Shown: positions 8,032 through 16,705 of the stretch, piece after piece
Numbering within the stretch: position 1 is the first letter of the stretch
How the letters are laid out: the number at the start of each line of letters is the position of its first letter
NCBI GenBank assembly: GCA_012728655.1
Contig: JAAYEQ010000022.1
Span: forward strand, 1-46,849
From: Syntrophomonadaceae bacterium
GTDB lineage: Bacteria; Bacillota; Syntrophomonadia; Syntrophomonadales; DTU052
DNA length: 46,849 nucleotides
Direction of reading: 5' to 3'
Notes under the pieces: generated by a model
The model's database searches: none
Seen by the model: only the letters and a program-made list of their open reading frames with translations
Told to the model about the DNA's origin: nothing
Translations under genes and position numbers: made by a program

Positions 8032-9834
8032 CTATTCTTCGTCGAACAGGCTGATATCCATGTTGGCCGTCAGCCCCTGACTGGTCTTCATGACATGAGC
8101 CAGGGTATTGGCTTTGGGCAGTTCATAGGTAAAGAAGTATTTCATGGTTACCAGCTTGCCGCGATAGAATTTGGTGTCGCCCTCCGAAGGCTGATTTTGC
8201 AGGGCCCTGTAAGCAACAATCCCTTGCAGGAGCCACTGCCAACCGATGGCCAGCAGGCCGGTCATCTCCAGATAGAGATTGGCATCTGCCAAGAACTCCT
8301 CCGGTCCCTTCTCCTTCCGTACATTAAGCAGGTAGGCGGTGACATCGTCCATGACCTCCAACCCTTTGGCGAGTGCTTCCGCCTGGGGTTTGAGTTCAGG
8401 GATCTCGACCGCCTCGGCGATGGTCCGTTTGACTTCCTCCATAAACAACCGGTAGGCTGCACCGTTTTTCATGGTGGCCTTGCGTCCCAGCAAGTCCTGA
8501 GCCTGAATCCCGCTGGTTCCCTCATGGATGGGGTCTATGCGGATATCACGGAAATGCTGTTCGACCGGAAAGTCCTGGCAGTAACCGTACCCGCCCAGGC
8601 ACTGCATGGCGGCGCTGGTTGACAGTATGCCGTATTCCGAAGGGAAGGTCTTCACAATGGGTACCAGGAAATCCACCAGGAGTTCATGCTTCTCCGGTTC
8701 CACTCCTACTTTGGCGAGATCAACGTACTTGCTGAGCTGCAGGGCCAGGGACAGGCCTCCCTCGCAGACCGCACGTTGGAAGAGCAGCATCCGGCGGATA
8801 TCGGCATGCTCAATCAACGGCACCTGTGGAGTGGTGGGATCCTTCTGACTGGGTTTCCTTCCCTGCAGGCGCTGTTTGGTGTATTCCAGGGCATCGTAGT
8901 AGGCGGCGGTAGCTTTACCTACAGCAGCTATTCCTACACCGATGCGGGCTTCGTTCATCATCTGGAACATGTAGGAGAGTCCCATATGGGGCTCACCCAC
9001 CAGGTAGCCGTGACAGTCGTTGTTTTCGCCCATAACCAAGGTACAGATAGGGGAACCCTTGAAGCCCATCTTGTGCTCAATCCCGGTACACCAGATGTCA
9101 TTTCGTTCCAGGCTCCCATCCTTGGCATAACGGTACTTGGGAACCACAAACAGGGATATTCCCCTTACTCCGGGCGGTGCTCCTTCGATCTTGGCCAGCA
9201 TAAGGTGAATGGTATTATCGGTGGCATCGGTGTCACCGGCTGATATAAATATCTTCTGGCCCTTTATCTTGTAGTAACCCTCACCGGTATCTACAGCCGT
9301 GGTCTTGATATCCGCCAATGAACTCCCGGCATCGGGTTCCGTCAGGGCCATGGTTCCCTGCCACTCACCGCTTACCATCTTCTCCAGGTATAAGTCCTTC
9401 AATTCCTGGGATCCGAAGTTAAGAATGAGGTTGGCCGCTCCGGTGGTGAGAGCCGGGAACCCGGAGAGACCGCAGTTGGCTGCGGCCATGATCAGGGAGT
9501 TGACAAAGGTGATCAGCAGCGGCACCTGCTGTCCCCCATCCTCGTAGGACCAGTTGGCGTTGATCCATCCGCCCTCACCACACATCCTCATGAACTGACG
9601 GGTGGCTGGATGGACCTTGGCCTGACCATCAACGAACTGCGGCGGGTTCTTGTCAAGTTCCTGGTACAGGGGATAGAGGAAGTCGACCCCCATCTTCCAG
9701 ATGGTATCGATAATCATGTCAAAAGTCTCGCGGCTGTGGTCCTGGTAGAACTCATATTGAGTAAGCTCTTCGGCATTAAAAACCTCGTACAACATGAACC
9801 TAATGTTTCTCTTGCTTGCAAACTGTTCTGCCAC
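8032..9834 (-). CDS. long-form acyl-CoA dehydrogenase
   Basis: This 600-residue FAD enzyme oxidises an acyl-CoA to the trans-2-enoyl-CoA. It is of the longer class, with an extra C-terminal acyl-CoA dehydrogenase-like helical domain after about residue 460. Recognisable segments are MALTEPDAGSSLADIKT (FAD/substrate loop), GMSNG-free middle domain, QCLGGYGYCQDFPVE, and IHEGTSGIQAQDLLGRK carrying the expected catalytic Glu. The GTG start at 9834 has GGAGGT seven bases upstream. It is transcribed alone between clear gaps; electrons would normally pass to an ETF not present here. Confidence 0.9.
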   Translation of the reverse strand: MAEQFASKRNIRFMLYEVFNAEELTQYEFYQDHSRETFDMIIDTIWKMGVDFLYPLYQELDKNPPQFVDGQAKVHPATRQFMRMCGEGGWINANWSYEDGGQQVPLLITFVNSLIMAAANCGLSGFPALTTGAANLILNFGSQELKDLYLEKMVSGEWQGTMALTEPDAGSSLADIKTTAVDTGEGYYKIKGQKIFISAGDTDATDNTIHLMLAKIEGAPPGVRGISLFVVPKYRYAKDGSLERNDIWCTGIEHKMGFKGSPICTLVMGENNDCHGYLVGEPHMGLSYMFQMMNEARIGVGIAAVGKATAAYYDALEYTKQRLQGRKPSQKDPTTPQVPLIEHADIRRMLLFQRAVCEGGLSLALQLSKYVDLAKVGVEPEKHELLVDFLVPIVKTFPSEYGILSTSAAMQCLGGYGYCQDFPVEQHFRDIRIDPIHEGTSGIQAQDLLGRKATMKNGAAYRLFMEEVKRTIAEAVEIPELKPQAEALAKGLEVMDDVTAYLLNVRKEKGPEEFLADANLYLEMTGLLAIGWQWLLQGIVAYRALQNQPSEGDTKFYRGKLVTMKYFFTYELPKANTLAHVMKTSQGLTANMDISLFDEE

Positions 9835-10064
9835 AACTGTACCTCCAATCTGTAGTACTATTGCCTCGAATACTGCTTCATTACAACTATGAATACTGCA
9901 AATCCGTCCTGAATTCAGCTCCTTTCACCCTTCAACTATCGCCTCCCCGTTAAGCATGATAGCCTGTTAAACAAATGCTGTTATTCAACTGCGCGCTGAC
10001 AGCGGCACATCTGAATAACCGGCTCCCGGTTAACCCAACTGCCAAAAGATCCAACGCCGCCCTT

Positions 10065-10490
10065 CTACTGCCGGTTACCTCCGGTCTCATCCGCCTGAAT
10101 TGCGTCCAGTTCGTAGCTGTACGGTTTTATATCCAAGAGGGGGCTCCCGTCCAGAGCATCCATCCCTCTAACCACCAAACGGTTGCCTTCCCGCCGGATC
10201 AGGTCCACCACATCAAACGCAATAGGGTTGGGACGGTTAGGAGAGCGGGTGGAAAACACCCCCCGCACCCGGTCATCCATGGGGGTGGTCGTCAACAACT
10301 GGTCGCGGGTTCCGCGGTCACACCAGTACAGAACAATCAGGTGGGAGTTTTTTTCTATATCCTTGAGTCCCTCCCCAAACTCCGGGAAAACTTCGATCTC
10401 GGAGATCTCCAACTGCAGCCGCCCCTGACGGGGAGCCTGTCCCTGTTCTTTGTAGGGAGAGTGAATAACCCCAATTGGCCTCAACTGCAT
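10065..10490 (-). CDS. trmO: tRNA (N6-threonylcarbamoyladenosine37-N6)-methyltransferase TrmO
   Basis: This 141-residue protein of the TrmO/UPF0066 family makes m6t6A37 in tRNA from SAM. It shows the N-terminal IGVIHSPYKEQGQAP motif, FEEGLKDIE-like and HLIVLYWCDR segments, and RSPNRPNPIAFDVV, the family signature. Short versions of about 130-160 residues lacking the enterobacterial C-terminal domain are common in Gram-positives and archaea. The start ATG has AGAGGCG upstream. It lies 67 bases upstream of purC's stop region on the same strand but appears to be a separate unit. Confidence 0.85.
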   Translation of the reverse strand: MQLRPIGVIHSPYKEQGQAPRQGRLQLEISEIEVFPEFGEGLKDIEKNSHLIVLYWCDRGTRDQLLTTTPMDDRVRGVFSTRSPNRPNPIAFDVVDLIRREGNRLVVRGMDALDGSPLLDIKPYSYELDAIQADETGGNRQ

Positions 10491-10557
10491 TAAATCGCCT
10501 CTTTATAATTTGGATACCTGGACCCGGTACGCTCGGCGTCCCTAAAGCTCGGGCCGC

Positions 10558-11244
10558 TTATTCGCCCAGCACCAGTTTTTCCAGCTCCAGCGGCTGGAGC
10601 TGCCGACCGTCCTTGTAGGCTCTCATATTACCGCCGGAAATCTCGTCAATCAAAATGATTTCCCGGTTTTCACCGGCGCGTCCAAACTCAAACTTAATAT
10701 CGTAGAGTTCGATTCCCTTTTTGCCCAATGCCTCCTTGACCAATTGCCCGATTCTGCGGGTCAGGTCTTTTAGGACCTGGTATTCACTGCGAGAGAGAAT
10801 TCCCAACATCTCCAAGGCATCTTCCGAAATGGGAGGATCTCCGCGCTCGTCATCTTTCAGGGTGATCTCCACAAAGGCATCCAATGCCTGTCCTTCCTCC
10901 ACATAGGCTCCGTACCGGCGGTAAAAGCTGCCTACCGCCCGGTAGCGGCAAATTACTTCCAACCCCCTGCCGAAAACGGTGGCGGCCTTCACCGTCATGG
11001 TGGCGTTCTCAATGTCGGCGTCCAGGTAATGAGTGGGTATTCCGTTTTCTTCCAATATCTCAAAAAAGTACTTGGTCAACCTGAGGCCGGCGCACCCCGC
11101 ACCTTCGATGGTCAATCCCACCGTGTTGGCTCCCGGGTCGAATACCCCGTCCACGCCGGTAGCGTCATCCTTGAATTTTAATAAATACCTGCCATCCCCC
11201 AGGTCGTAAACGTCCTTGGTCTTACCTGTATAAATCAGTTTCAT
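10558..11244 (-). CDS. purC: SAICAR synthetase PurC
   Basis: This 228-residue phosphoribosylaminoimidazole-succinocarboxamide synthase catalyses an ATP-dependent ligation of aspartate in purine synthesis. KLIYTGKTKDVYDLGDG opens the glycine-rich ATP-binding part. EVICRYRAVGSFYRRYG and YDIKFEFGR with LIDEISGGNMR follow, as in bacterial PurC. The chosen ATG at 11244 has AAGGGGA upstream; a longer GTG start at 11262 lacks a site. It stands apart from other pur genes. Confidence 0.93.
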   Translation of the reverse strand: MKLIYTGKTKDVYDLGDGRYLLKFKDDATGVDGVFDPGANTVGLTIEGAGCAGLRLTKYFFEILEENGIPTHYLDADIENATMTVKAATVFGRGLEVICRYRAVGSFYRRYGAYVEEGQALDAFVEITLKDDERGDPPISEDALEMLGILSRSEYQVLKDLTRRIGQLVKEALGKKGIELYDIKFEFGRAGENREIILIDEISGGNMRAYKDGRQLQPLELEKLVLGE

Positions 11245-11462
11245 CGCCTTAATCCCCTTCACGCATAATAGACGGTTAATACTATATCATTATACCGGAT
11301 GGATTCCCTTGAAAAAAGGCGCAGCGGCAAGAAGAGAAGCGAAATGGCGCATCTTACGCGGCCACAACGACCTGGTGTTGTATGGAAGGACCAAGCCCGC
11401 TGCGTGGAGAATAACCCCGTAGTCGTAACCGGCTGTCGGAGTTCCGGGAAAGGAGGAAAACC

Positions 11463-12269
11463 ATGCTGGAGAAAACAATGCATGGTCCGGTTAAGGTCTT
11501 CCGCTCCGGCCGGAGCATAGGAGATTTCGTGCCTTACCATGTTCATTTCTTTTTGGTGGAGGATGTATTGATCGACACCAGCTGCGCCTGGGTGAGGTCC
11601 GAGATCCTTAACGCACTTGAAGGTGAATCCATTTCCCGGATAGTAAACACTCACCACCATGAGGACCATACTGGAAACAACCGCGCCGTGCAGGAGAGAT
11701 TCGGGGCCGAGATATACGCCCATCACCTCGCCCTTCCTTTCCTGGAGAATCCGGGGGCGCTCAACCTTCGGCCCTACCAGCTTGAGGTATGGGATTATCC
11801 CGAGCCGTCCCGGGGGCTGCCGCTGGGGGATCATTTCCAGGCCGGGAGGTACAGGTTCGAGGTCATTCCCACCCCCGGACATTGCGATTCCCACGTCTGT
11901 TTTTACGAACCGGAGCAGCGCTGGCTCTTTACCGGGGATGTATTCTGCGGGAAGGGCTTCAAGTATCTGCGGGCAGATGAAAACTACCATCTGATCGTCG
12001 AGTCCCTGAAAAAACTGGCCCAACTCCCGGTGGACACAATTTTCTGCAGTCTTTTGGGCGTGGTCCCCAACGGGCAGGAAGTATTAATCGCCAAGCTTGA
12101 CTTCATGGAAAGGCTGCGAGATCGGGTTCTAACTCTTAACCGCCAGGGGCTCTCCCCGGCGGAGATTCGTGCCGAAGTGCTGGGCGAGGAAGAAGCCATG
12201 ACCCGGCTTACCGCCGGACATTACTCCAAACAGAATACGGTGGACAGCATTCTGGGAATTCTTAAATGA
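11463..12269 (+). CDS. MBL-fold metallo-hydrolase
   Basis: This 268-residue metallo-beta-lactamase-fold hydrolase resembles glyoxalase II-like proteins. The zinc-site motif THHHEDHTG lies near residue 65, followed by TPGHCDSH and LFTGDVF, giving a full set of metal ligands. AAAGGAGGAAAACC precedes the ATG. It is divergent from purC and convergent with pheA, so it is a single-gene unit. The substrate is not predictable. Confidence 0.85.
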   Translation: MLEKTMHGPVKVFRSGRSIGDFVPYHVHFFLVEDVLIDTSCAWVRSEILNALEGESISRIVNTHHHEDHTGNNRAVQERFGAEIYAHHLALPFLENPGALNLRPYQLEVWDYPEPSRGLPLGDHFQAGRYRFEVIPTPGHCDSHVCFYEPEQRWLFTGDVFCGKGFKYLRADENYHLIVESLKKLAQLPVDTIFCSLLGVVPNGQEVLIAKLDFMERLRDRVLTLNRQGLSPAEIRAEVLGEEEAMTRLTAGHYSKQNTVDSILGILK

Positions 12270-12488
12270 ACCCTTCCTTTCCGACTGAAAGACAGTAACC
12301 GCCCTATTCTACCGAGAAACACCCAATCCCCCGGAAGCCGCGTCGACTAAGGCCTGACCCGTCGTTTTTCCTCGATCGTGTAAACCTAAAACATGCGATT
12401 AAACAGGATCGTTCATTGGATAATGGCGGGATCGGACGAGCGGCAGCCCGGTCGGCGGCGGTGAAGCGTTGCCGAAGCTCCGGCCCGC

Positions 12489-12513
12489 GGCCGGTTTCAT
12501 TATGAAACCGGCC
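12489..12513. repeat. perfect 25-base palindrome over the pheA stop codon
   Basis: Arms GGCCGGTTTCAT and ATGAAACCGGCC flank a single T. It covers the last codons and stop of pheA on the minus strand. There is no U tract, so it would be a 3'-end stabilising hairpin rather than a standard terminator. Confidence 0.5.
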
Positions 12514-13336
12514 GGACCGCCGGACAACGGCGCCGTGAATACGAACCCAGAAAGCGATAATATGCCACTTTGCCGGAAAGTTCGTGTAAGGCCTCCATTA
12601 TGTGTGGTTCCTGACTTCCGCCCTCAATCACGGCATAAAAAACATAGTCGTGATTAACCAGGCCCCCGGGACGCGACTCCAATTGGGAGAGGTTTATCTC
12701 ACGCCGGGCGAAGACCTCCAAAGCCCGGTAAAGAGCTCCGGGCCGGTCCTGGAGGCCAAACAGGATCGAGGTTCTGTCACCCTCGCTCCGGGGAGTCCTC
12801 CTTATGTTGATGAAGGTAGTCTGGTTTTCCTCGTTATCCTCAAGGGAGCTGGCGATAACATACAAACCGTAAACCTCTGCCGCCCGATGCGACCCGATGG
12901 CGGCGGCCCGGCGCTGTTCCTGCCTGATGTAGCTGGCCGCCTGTCCGGTGCTGTTTACGATCTCCCGGCGGGCCCGGGGCAGCTCACGGGCCAGAAATCC
13001 CTGGCACTGCAGAAACGCTTCCGGTTGAGAAATAACAAGTTCCACGTGATCCAGTTCTATCGGCTCCCTGGCCATGAGGCAGTGCCTCACCGGCAGGACG
13101 TACTCCCCGCCGATGAAGAGTTCATGGCGCAGCAGGTTGTTCATGGTAACTCCGATGGAACCGCCCAGGCTGTTATAGAATGGGACCAGCCCTTCTTCCA
13201 CGCTGCCTTCACTGACCAATTCAAACACCCGGCCAATATCGGGAGCGTAAATCAGCTCCGACGTATCCTGCCAGTAATACCGGGCCGCATCCTCGGAGTA
13301 GGTGCCCGGAGGTCCCAATATCGCGTATCGACTCAT
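12500..13336 (-). CDS. pheA: prephenate dehydratase PheA (PDT-ACT)
   Basis: This 278-residue enzyme converts prephenate to phenylpyruvate in phenylalanine synthesis. It starts [30 protein letters not shown] and NSTGQAAS contribute the catalytic dehydratase region. The C-terminal ACT domain ([14 protein letters not shown], then [10 protein letters not shown]) is the phenylalanine-sensing site, so feedback inhibition is expected. Its ATG overlaps the aroF stop (ATGA), showing translational coupling, and both genes lie behind the phenylalanine T-box. Confidence 0.93.
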   Translation of the reverse strand: MSRYAILGPPGTYSEDAARYYWQDTSELIYAPDIGRVFELVSEGSVEEGLVPFYNSLGGSIGVTMNNLLRHELFIGGEYVLPVRHCLMAREPIELDHVELVISQPEAFLQCQGFLARELPRARREIVNSTGQAASYIRQEQRRAAAIGSHRAAEVYGLYVIASSLEDNEENQTTFINIRRTPRSEGDRTSILFGLQDRPGALYRALEVFARREINLSQLESRPGGLVNHDYVFYAVIEGGSQEPHIMEALHELSGKVAYYRFLGSYSRRRCPAVRPVS

Positions 13337-14133
13337 ACTGTAGGCCTCCCCACCGCAGCGGCTACCCGTGACACTTCCAGCATCATCTCCCGGAACTGTG
13401 CCGGAGTCAGGGACTGCTGCCCATCGGACATGGCTTTCTCCGGACAGGGATGGACCTCGATCATCAAACCGTCGGCACCGGCGGCTACGGCTGCTTTGGC
13501 CATTGGCGCCACCAGGTGGGTATGGCCGGTGGCATGACTGGGATCCACGATAACCGGCAGATTTGAACGACTCTTAACCACAGCCACCGCCGACAGGTCC
13601 AGGGTATTGCGAGTCCAGCGTTCATGGGTGCGGATTCCCCGCTCACACAGGATTACCTTTTTATTGCCCCCCACCATGATGTATTCCGCCGCCAGCAGCC
13701 ACTCCTCGATGGTGGCGGCGAGACCCCGTTTCAGTACCACCGGTTTATCTATGGTCCCCAGCTTCCTGAGCAGGGGGTAGTTCTGCATATTGCGGGCTCC
13801 AACCTGAAAGACATCAACATATTCGGCCATTACCTCAACATCCCCGCTGTCCATAACCTCACTGATCACGGGAACTCCCAGTTCCTGGCCCACACGGTGG
13901 AGCATTTTCAGCCCCGGGAGCCCCAGACCCTGGAAGCTGTAGGGAGAAGTGCGAGGCTTGAATGCACCCCCGCGAATCATCCGGGCACCGGATTCAACCA
14001 CCAGCCAGGCCGTTTCCCGCAACATCTCCTCGTTCTCGATGGCGCAGGGACCGGCTATGACCGCCAGGGGAGCATCCTTCCCAATACGCAGCGGGCCAAT
14101 GCTCACACAATTTCCGGCACCGGTGGAAGACAT
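13333..14133 (-). CDS. aroF: DAHP synthase (3-deoxy-7-phosphoheptulonate synthase), short type I-beta
   Basis: It condenses PEP and erythrose-4-phosphate, the entry step of aromatic synthesis. Visible motifs are [46 protein letters not shown] and VDPSHATGH, all standard for the KDPG-like type I-beta enzymes. From the ATG at 14133 it is 266 residues and lacks the N-terminal ferredoxin-like regulatory domain of Thermotoga-type enzymes, so feedback control probably falls on PheA and the T-box. The start is uncertain. The strong AGGAGGGG at 14175-14182 points to an ATG at 14168 in another frame; in-frame alternatives are TTG at 14160 or 14157. Confidence 0.88.
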   Translation of the reverse strand: MSSTGAGNCVSIGPLRIGKDAPLAVIAGPCAIENEEMLRETAWLVVESGARMIRGGAFKPRTSPYSFQGLGLPGLKMLHRVGQELGVPVISEVMDSGDVEVMAEYVDVFQVGARNMQNYPLLRKLGTIDKPVVLKRGLAATIEEWLLAAEYIMVGGNKKVILCERGIRTHERWTRNTLDLSAVAVVKSRSNLPVIVDPSHATGHTHLVAPMAKAAVAAGADGLMIEVHPCPEKAMSDGQQSLTPAQFREMMLEVSRVAAAVGRPTV

Positions 14134-14168
14134 GGATTCAATTTTGTTTTCGGCCAACAAAACCCCAT
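14103..14168 (-). CDS. possible upstream ORF overlapping the aroF start
   Basis: An ATG six bases after AGGAGGGG opens a 21-codon ORF beginning MGFCWPKTKL and stopping at 14103, in a different frame from aroF and spanning the aroF ATG. It may couple translation to aroF. Alternatively, a missing base in the GGGGTTTT run hides the true aroF start. Low confidence. Confidence 0.25.
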   Translation of the reverse strand: MGFCWPKTKLNPCLPPVPEIV

Positions 14169-14203
14169 TAATAACCCCTCCTAAGCTTTTTAAATATATA
14201 TAA

Positions 14204-14570
14204 AGGCCTCTCATCCAACCAAGGGACGAGAGGCCTGTGCTGCCCGCGGTACCACCCTTATTGGGCACATTTGGTGCCCCGCTCAATGAGGTACGGGATG
14301 AAACAACAAAGCCTTTGGTCCACAAGGGACGAAAGGCTTTTTCCTTTCGCTATACCACCCTTCGGGGCAAGCAAAGGTACGGGATTGTTCATCCGATACC
14401 CCCTTCCTTTTAACGGCGGAAGCTCCGCCCCAGCCTACTTGCACCATGGTTTCAGCCGGGAGTTCCAGAGGGAACTTCAATTCCTTCCTTCTGGAGATGC
14501 TTCCAGTCGCGGCATCTCCTCCCTGTAAGAAGTACCCGGAATCTACTTTCCTCTTTCATCACTTCTCTTG
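14204..14570 (-). promoter_or_regulatory. phenylalanine T-box leader with duplicated antiterminator/terminator
   Basis: Read on the minus strand, Stem I begins AAGTGATGAAAGAGG. AGAGG/CCTCT and ATTCC/GGAAT helices bracket a specifier loop with AAAGTA opposite GAAG-TTC. The specifier TTC (14472-14474) reads phenylalanine. Two T-box antiterminator sequences follow: AAGGGTGGTATAGCG (14348-14362) and AAGGGTGGTACCGCGGG (14243-14259). Both have a UGGU bulge fitting a tRNA with discriminator A, as tRNA-Phe has. Each has its own terminator: AAAGCCTTT/AAAGGCTTT (14309-14341) and AGGCCTCTC/GAGAGGCCT (14204-14237). Uncharged tRNA-Phe should permit aroF-pheA expression. Confidence 0.92.
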
Positions 14571-14586
14571 ATATGAAATTAATCAG

Positions 14587-14616
14587 ATTTTATCATATGC
14601 CCTGAAACCGTGTAAA
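14587..14616 (-). promoter_or_regulatory. promoter of the T-box/aroF/pheA transcript
   Basis: On the minus strand TTTACA (14616-14611) and TAAAAT (14592-14587) are 18 bases apart, placing the start shortly before the T-box Stem I. Confidence 0.5.
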
Positions 14617-14720
14617 GTACCGCCAGGGGAAATTTTTTTGCAAATGAATTGGGCGCCGCATCACGTAATAATTGGCGTCCTCCTGAGACATATTATGAGA
14701 AAACGAAAGGAGCAAGGAAG

Positions 14721-14960
14721 ATGGATCTCGAAAGGCTGACTGAAATTATGGAATCATCGGACCCTCCCGCACTGGTTCACAATACCGCTGCGATAAGGGT
14801 TGAATCAGTAAGCGGCAGCTCGGCCCGTATCCGTTACCTTAACAGCAACCAGGAAGCGGTGGTTCCGATATCCGAGTTGGTGGAAGTCGATCTTCCCGAC
14901 CTGGAAGACCAGTACCCGACCGGGTGGATCAGCCGGCAGTCACCGGTAATAAGAGCGTAA
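14721..14960 (+). CDS. sspH: probable H-type small acid-soluble spore protein
   Basis: This 79-residue protein has the pattern of SspH-type SASPs: an MDLERLTEIMES start, a central RVESVSGSSARIRYL beta-rich segment and VPISELVEV near residue 57. The last 20 residues extend beyond the usual family length. AGGAGCAAGGAAG precedes the ATG. H-type SASPs are made late in sporulation in the forespore; if right, this marks the host as a spore former. No strong sigma-G promoter was identified by eye. Confidence 0.62.
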   Translation: MDLERLTEIMESSDPPALVHNTAAIRVESVSGSSARIRYLNSNQEAVVPISELVEVDLPDLEDQYPTGWISRQSPVIRA

Positions 14961-14984
14961 TCACCCGCATCCGTCTGCCTTATA

Positions 14985-15020
14985 AAACCGGCGGCCCAGA
15001 CTACGTACGGCCGCCGGTTT
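14985..15020 (-). terminator. terminator between sspH and citrate synthase
   Basis: A 12-bp perfect stem (AAACCGGCGGCC with GGCCGCCGGTTT) has a TTTTAT tract on the minus strand. It should end the citrate synthase transcript and may also stop sspH. Confidence 0.65.
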
Positions 15021-15132
15021 GCTTCGCAGGTAACGGGGATGGATCAAAGCCGGAACGGATGAATGAGTGCTCCGGGATGCCGGTTGGCCTTGGATAGGGC
15101 CGCGGGCCCCGGGCATCTGACATGACCGTTCA

Positions 15133-16503
15133 TCACCGGCGCTCATCCAAAGGCAGGTAATCCCTTCTTTTCGCAACGCTCTTATAGGCAGGTCTGATGA
15201 TTTTCCCTGCATTAACCAATTCTTCAATTCGGTGCGCACTCCAGCCGGCGATTCTGGCGACGGCAAAGAGGGGGGTATACAATTCCTGGGGGATGTCCAG
15301 CATCCGGTAAACAAAACCCGAATAAAAATCAACGTTGGTACTGACGCCTTTGTATATCTTGCGAAACTTGCCGATAACCTGCGGGGCCAGTTTCTCGACC
15401 TTTTGATACAGCCGGAACTCATCTTCCAGGCCCTTCTCCGCCGCCAGCCGGGCTACCTGGTTTCTGAGAATGATCGACCGCGGATCGGAGATTGAATATA
15501 CCGCATGTCCCACCCCATATATCAGGCCGCTGCGATCGAAGGCTTCCTTGTTCAGCAGTTTGGTGAGATAGGATTCAATCTCTTGATCATCATCCCAGTC
15601 CTTTACCTGCCGCTTCAGGTCCTCAAACATCTGCACCACTTTGATATTGGCTCCCCCATGCCGGGGCCCTTTCAGCGATCCCAAGGCCGCCGCAATCGTC
15701 GAATAGGTATCGGTCCCGGAGGATGTCAGTACATGGGTGACAAAAGAAGAGTTGTTCCCTCCGCCGTGTTCCGCATGCAGCACCAAAGCCAGATCCAGCA
15801 TCTTCGCCTCCATGGGCGTATACCGGTTGTCCGGCCTGAGCATATAAAGGATGTTTTCGGCCAGGCTCAGTTCGGGACGGGGGCTGTGCAGGTGCATGCT
15901 CCGGTTCTGGTAGTGATGGCGGTATGCCTGATACCCGTAAACCGCCAGCAATGGGAAACAGGCAATCAACGATAGGCACTGCCTTACCGTATTCTTCAGG
16001 GAGGTGTCGTCCGCCCGCTCGTCATAGCTGTAAAGAGCCAGTACACTTCGGGCCATCACGTTCATTATGTTCCTGCTGGGTATTCTCAAGATTACATCAC
16101 GGACAAAATCATCCGGCAGTTTTTGCCTGCCTGCCAGCAGGTTTTTGAACTCCTCCAGTTCCTCCCGGTTCGGCAAATTGCCGAACAGCAGCAGATAACA
16201 GGTCTCTTCGAAACCGAAGCGGTCTTCCTTGATAAACCCGTCTACTATATCGTTGATGTCAATACCCCGGTACAATAGCCGGCCCGGCACCGGAATTATC
16301 TCATTCTCATCGATTATATAAGAATGCACCTCACCGATCCGGGTCAGTCCCACCAGCACACCGCGTCCGTCAACATCGCGCAGACCCCGCTTGACGACAT
16401 ACTTTTTGTAAAGATAGGGATTTATGAAACTGTTTTTTCGGGCCAGTTCGGTCAATCTGGCAAGGGTAATGTCTTCGTGTTCCTGAAAAGTATTGATTCC
16501 CAT
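15133..16503 (-). CDS. citrate synthase (citrate/2-methylcitrate synthase family)
   Basis: This 456-residue enzyme condenses acetyl-CoA with oxaloacetate. RLLYRGIDINDIV, LHAEHGGGNNSS, GSLKGPRHGGAN and GVGHAVYSISDPR are the family's substrate-binding and catalytic segments, with both active-site His regions present. It belongs to the Si-type fold and has an N-terminal extension of about 70 residues. Selectivity for acetyl- over propionyl-CoA cannot be decided. GGGAGATAGC precedes the ATG at 16503; a longer start at 16542 lacks a site. It is divergent from the crotonase gene. Confidence 0.9.
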   Translation of the reverse strand: MGINTFQEHEDITLARLTELARKNSFINPYLYKKYVVKRGLRDVDGRGVLVGLTRIGEVHSYIIDENEIIPVPGRLLYRGIDINDIVDGFIKEDRFGFEETCYLLLFGNLPNREELEEFKNLLAGRQKLPDDFVRDVILRIPSRNIMNVMARSVLALYSYDERADDTSLKNTVRQCLSLIACFPLLAVYGYQAYRHHYQNRSMHLHSPRPELSLAENILYMLRPDNRYTPMEAKMLDLALVLHAEHGGGNNSSFVTHVLTSSGTDTYSTIAAALGSLKGPRHGGANIKVVQMFEDLKRQVKDWDDDQEIESYLTKLLNKEAFDRSGLIYGVGHAVYSISDPRSIILRNQVARLAAEKGLEDEFRLYQKVEKLAPQVIGKFRKIYKGVSTNVDFYSGFVYRMLDIPQELYTPLFAVARIAGWSAHRIEELVNAGKIIRPAYKSVAKRRDYLPLDERR

Positions 16504-16705
16504 GCTATCTCCCTGATTGCTCGAGGTGTATTTGCTTATCATTTATTTCACCAGTTTGCCGGTCGCTTTTCAAGCTTTTCCGGGAATTCTTCCCGTACCC
16601 TTTTCCGATATCAGTATGCCGGCCCTGGGGATTTTTGATTCTGCAAAACCGTCGTTGTACAGTAAAATAAAATAAGTGCAACAAAATACAAAGGAGCTGA
16701 CCATC

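Noticed and set aside
7681-8622. 313-codon plus-strand frame across the flavin reductase start and acyl-CoA dehydrogenase end
   Set aside because: It overlaps two well-supported genes and a terminator, has no RBS and matches no family.
11259-12023. 254-codon minus-strand frame opposite the MBL-fold gene
   Set aside because: The plus strand has the zinc motif and a strong SD; this frame has neither.
12602-13537. 311-codon plus-strand frame opposite pheA and aroF
   Set aside because: A shadow of two genes with clear catalytic motifs; no RBS.
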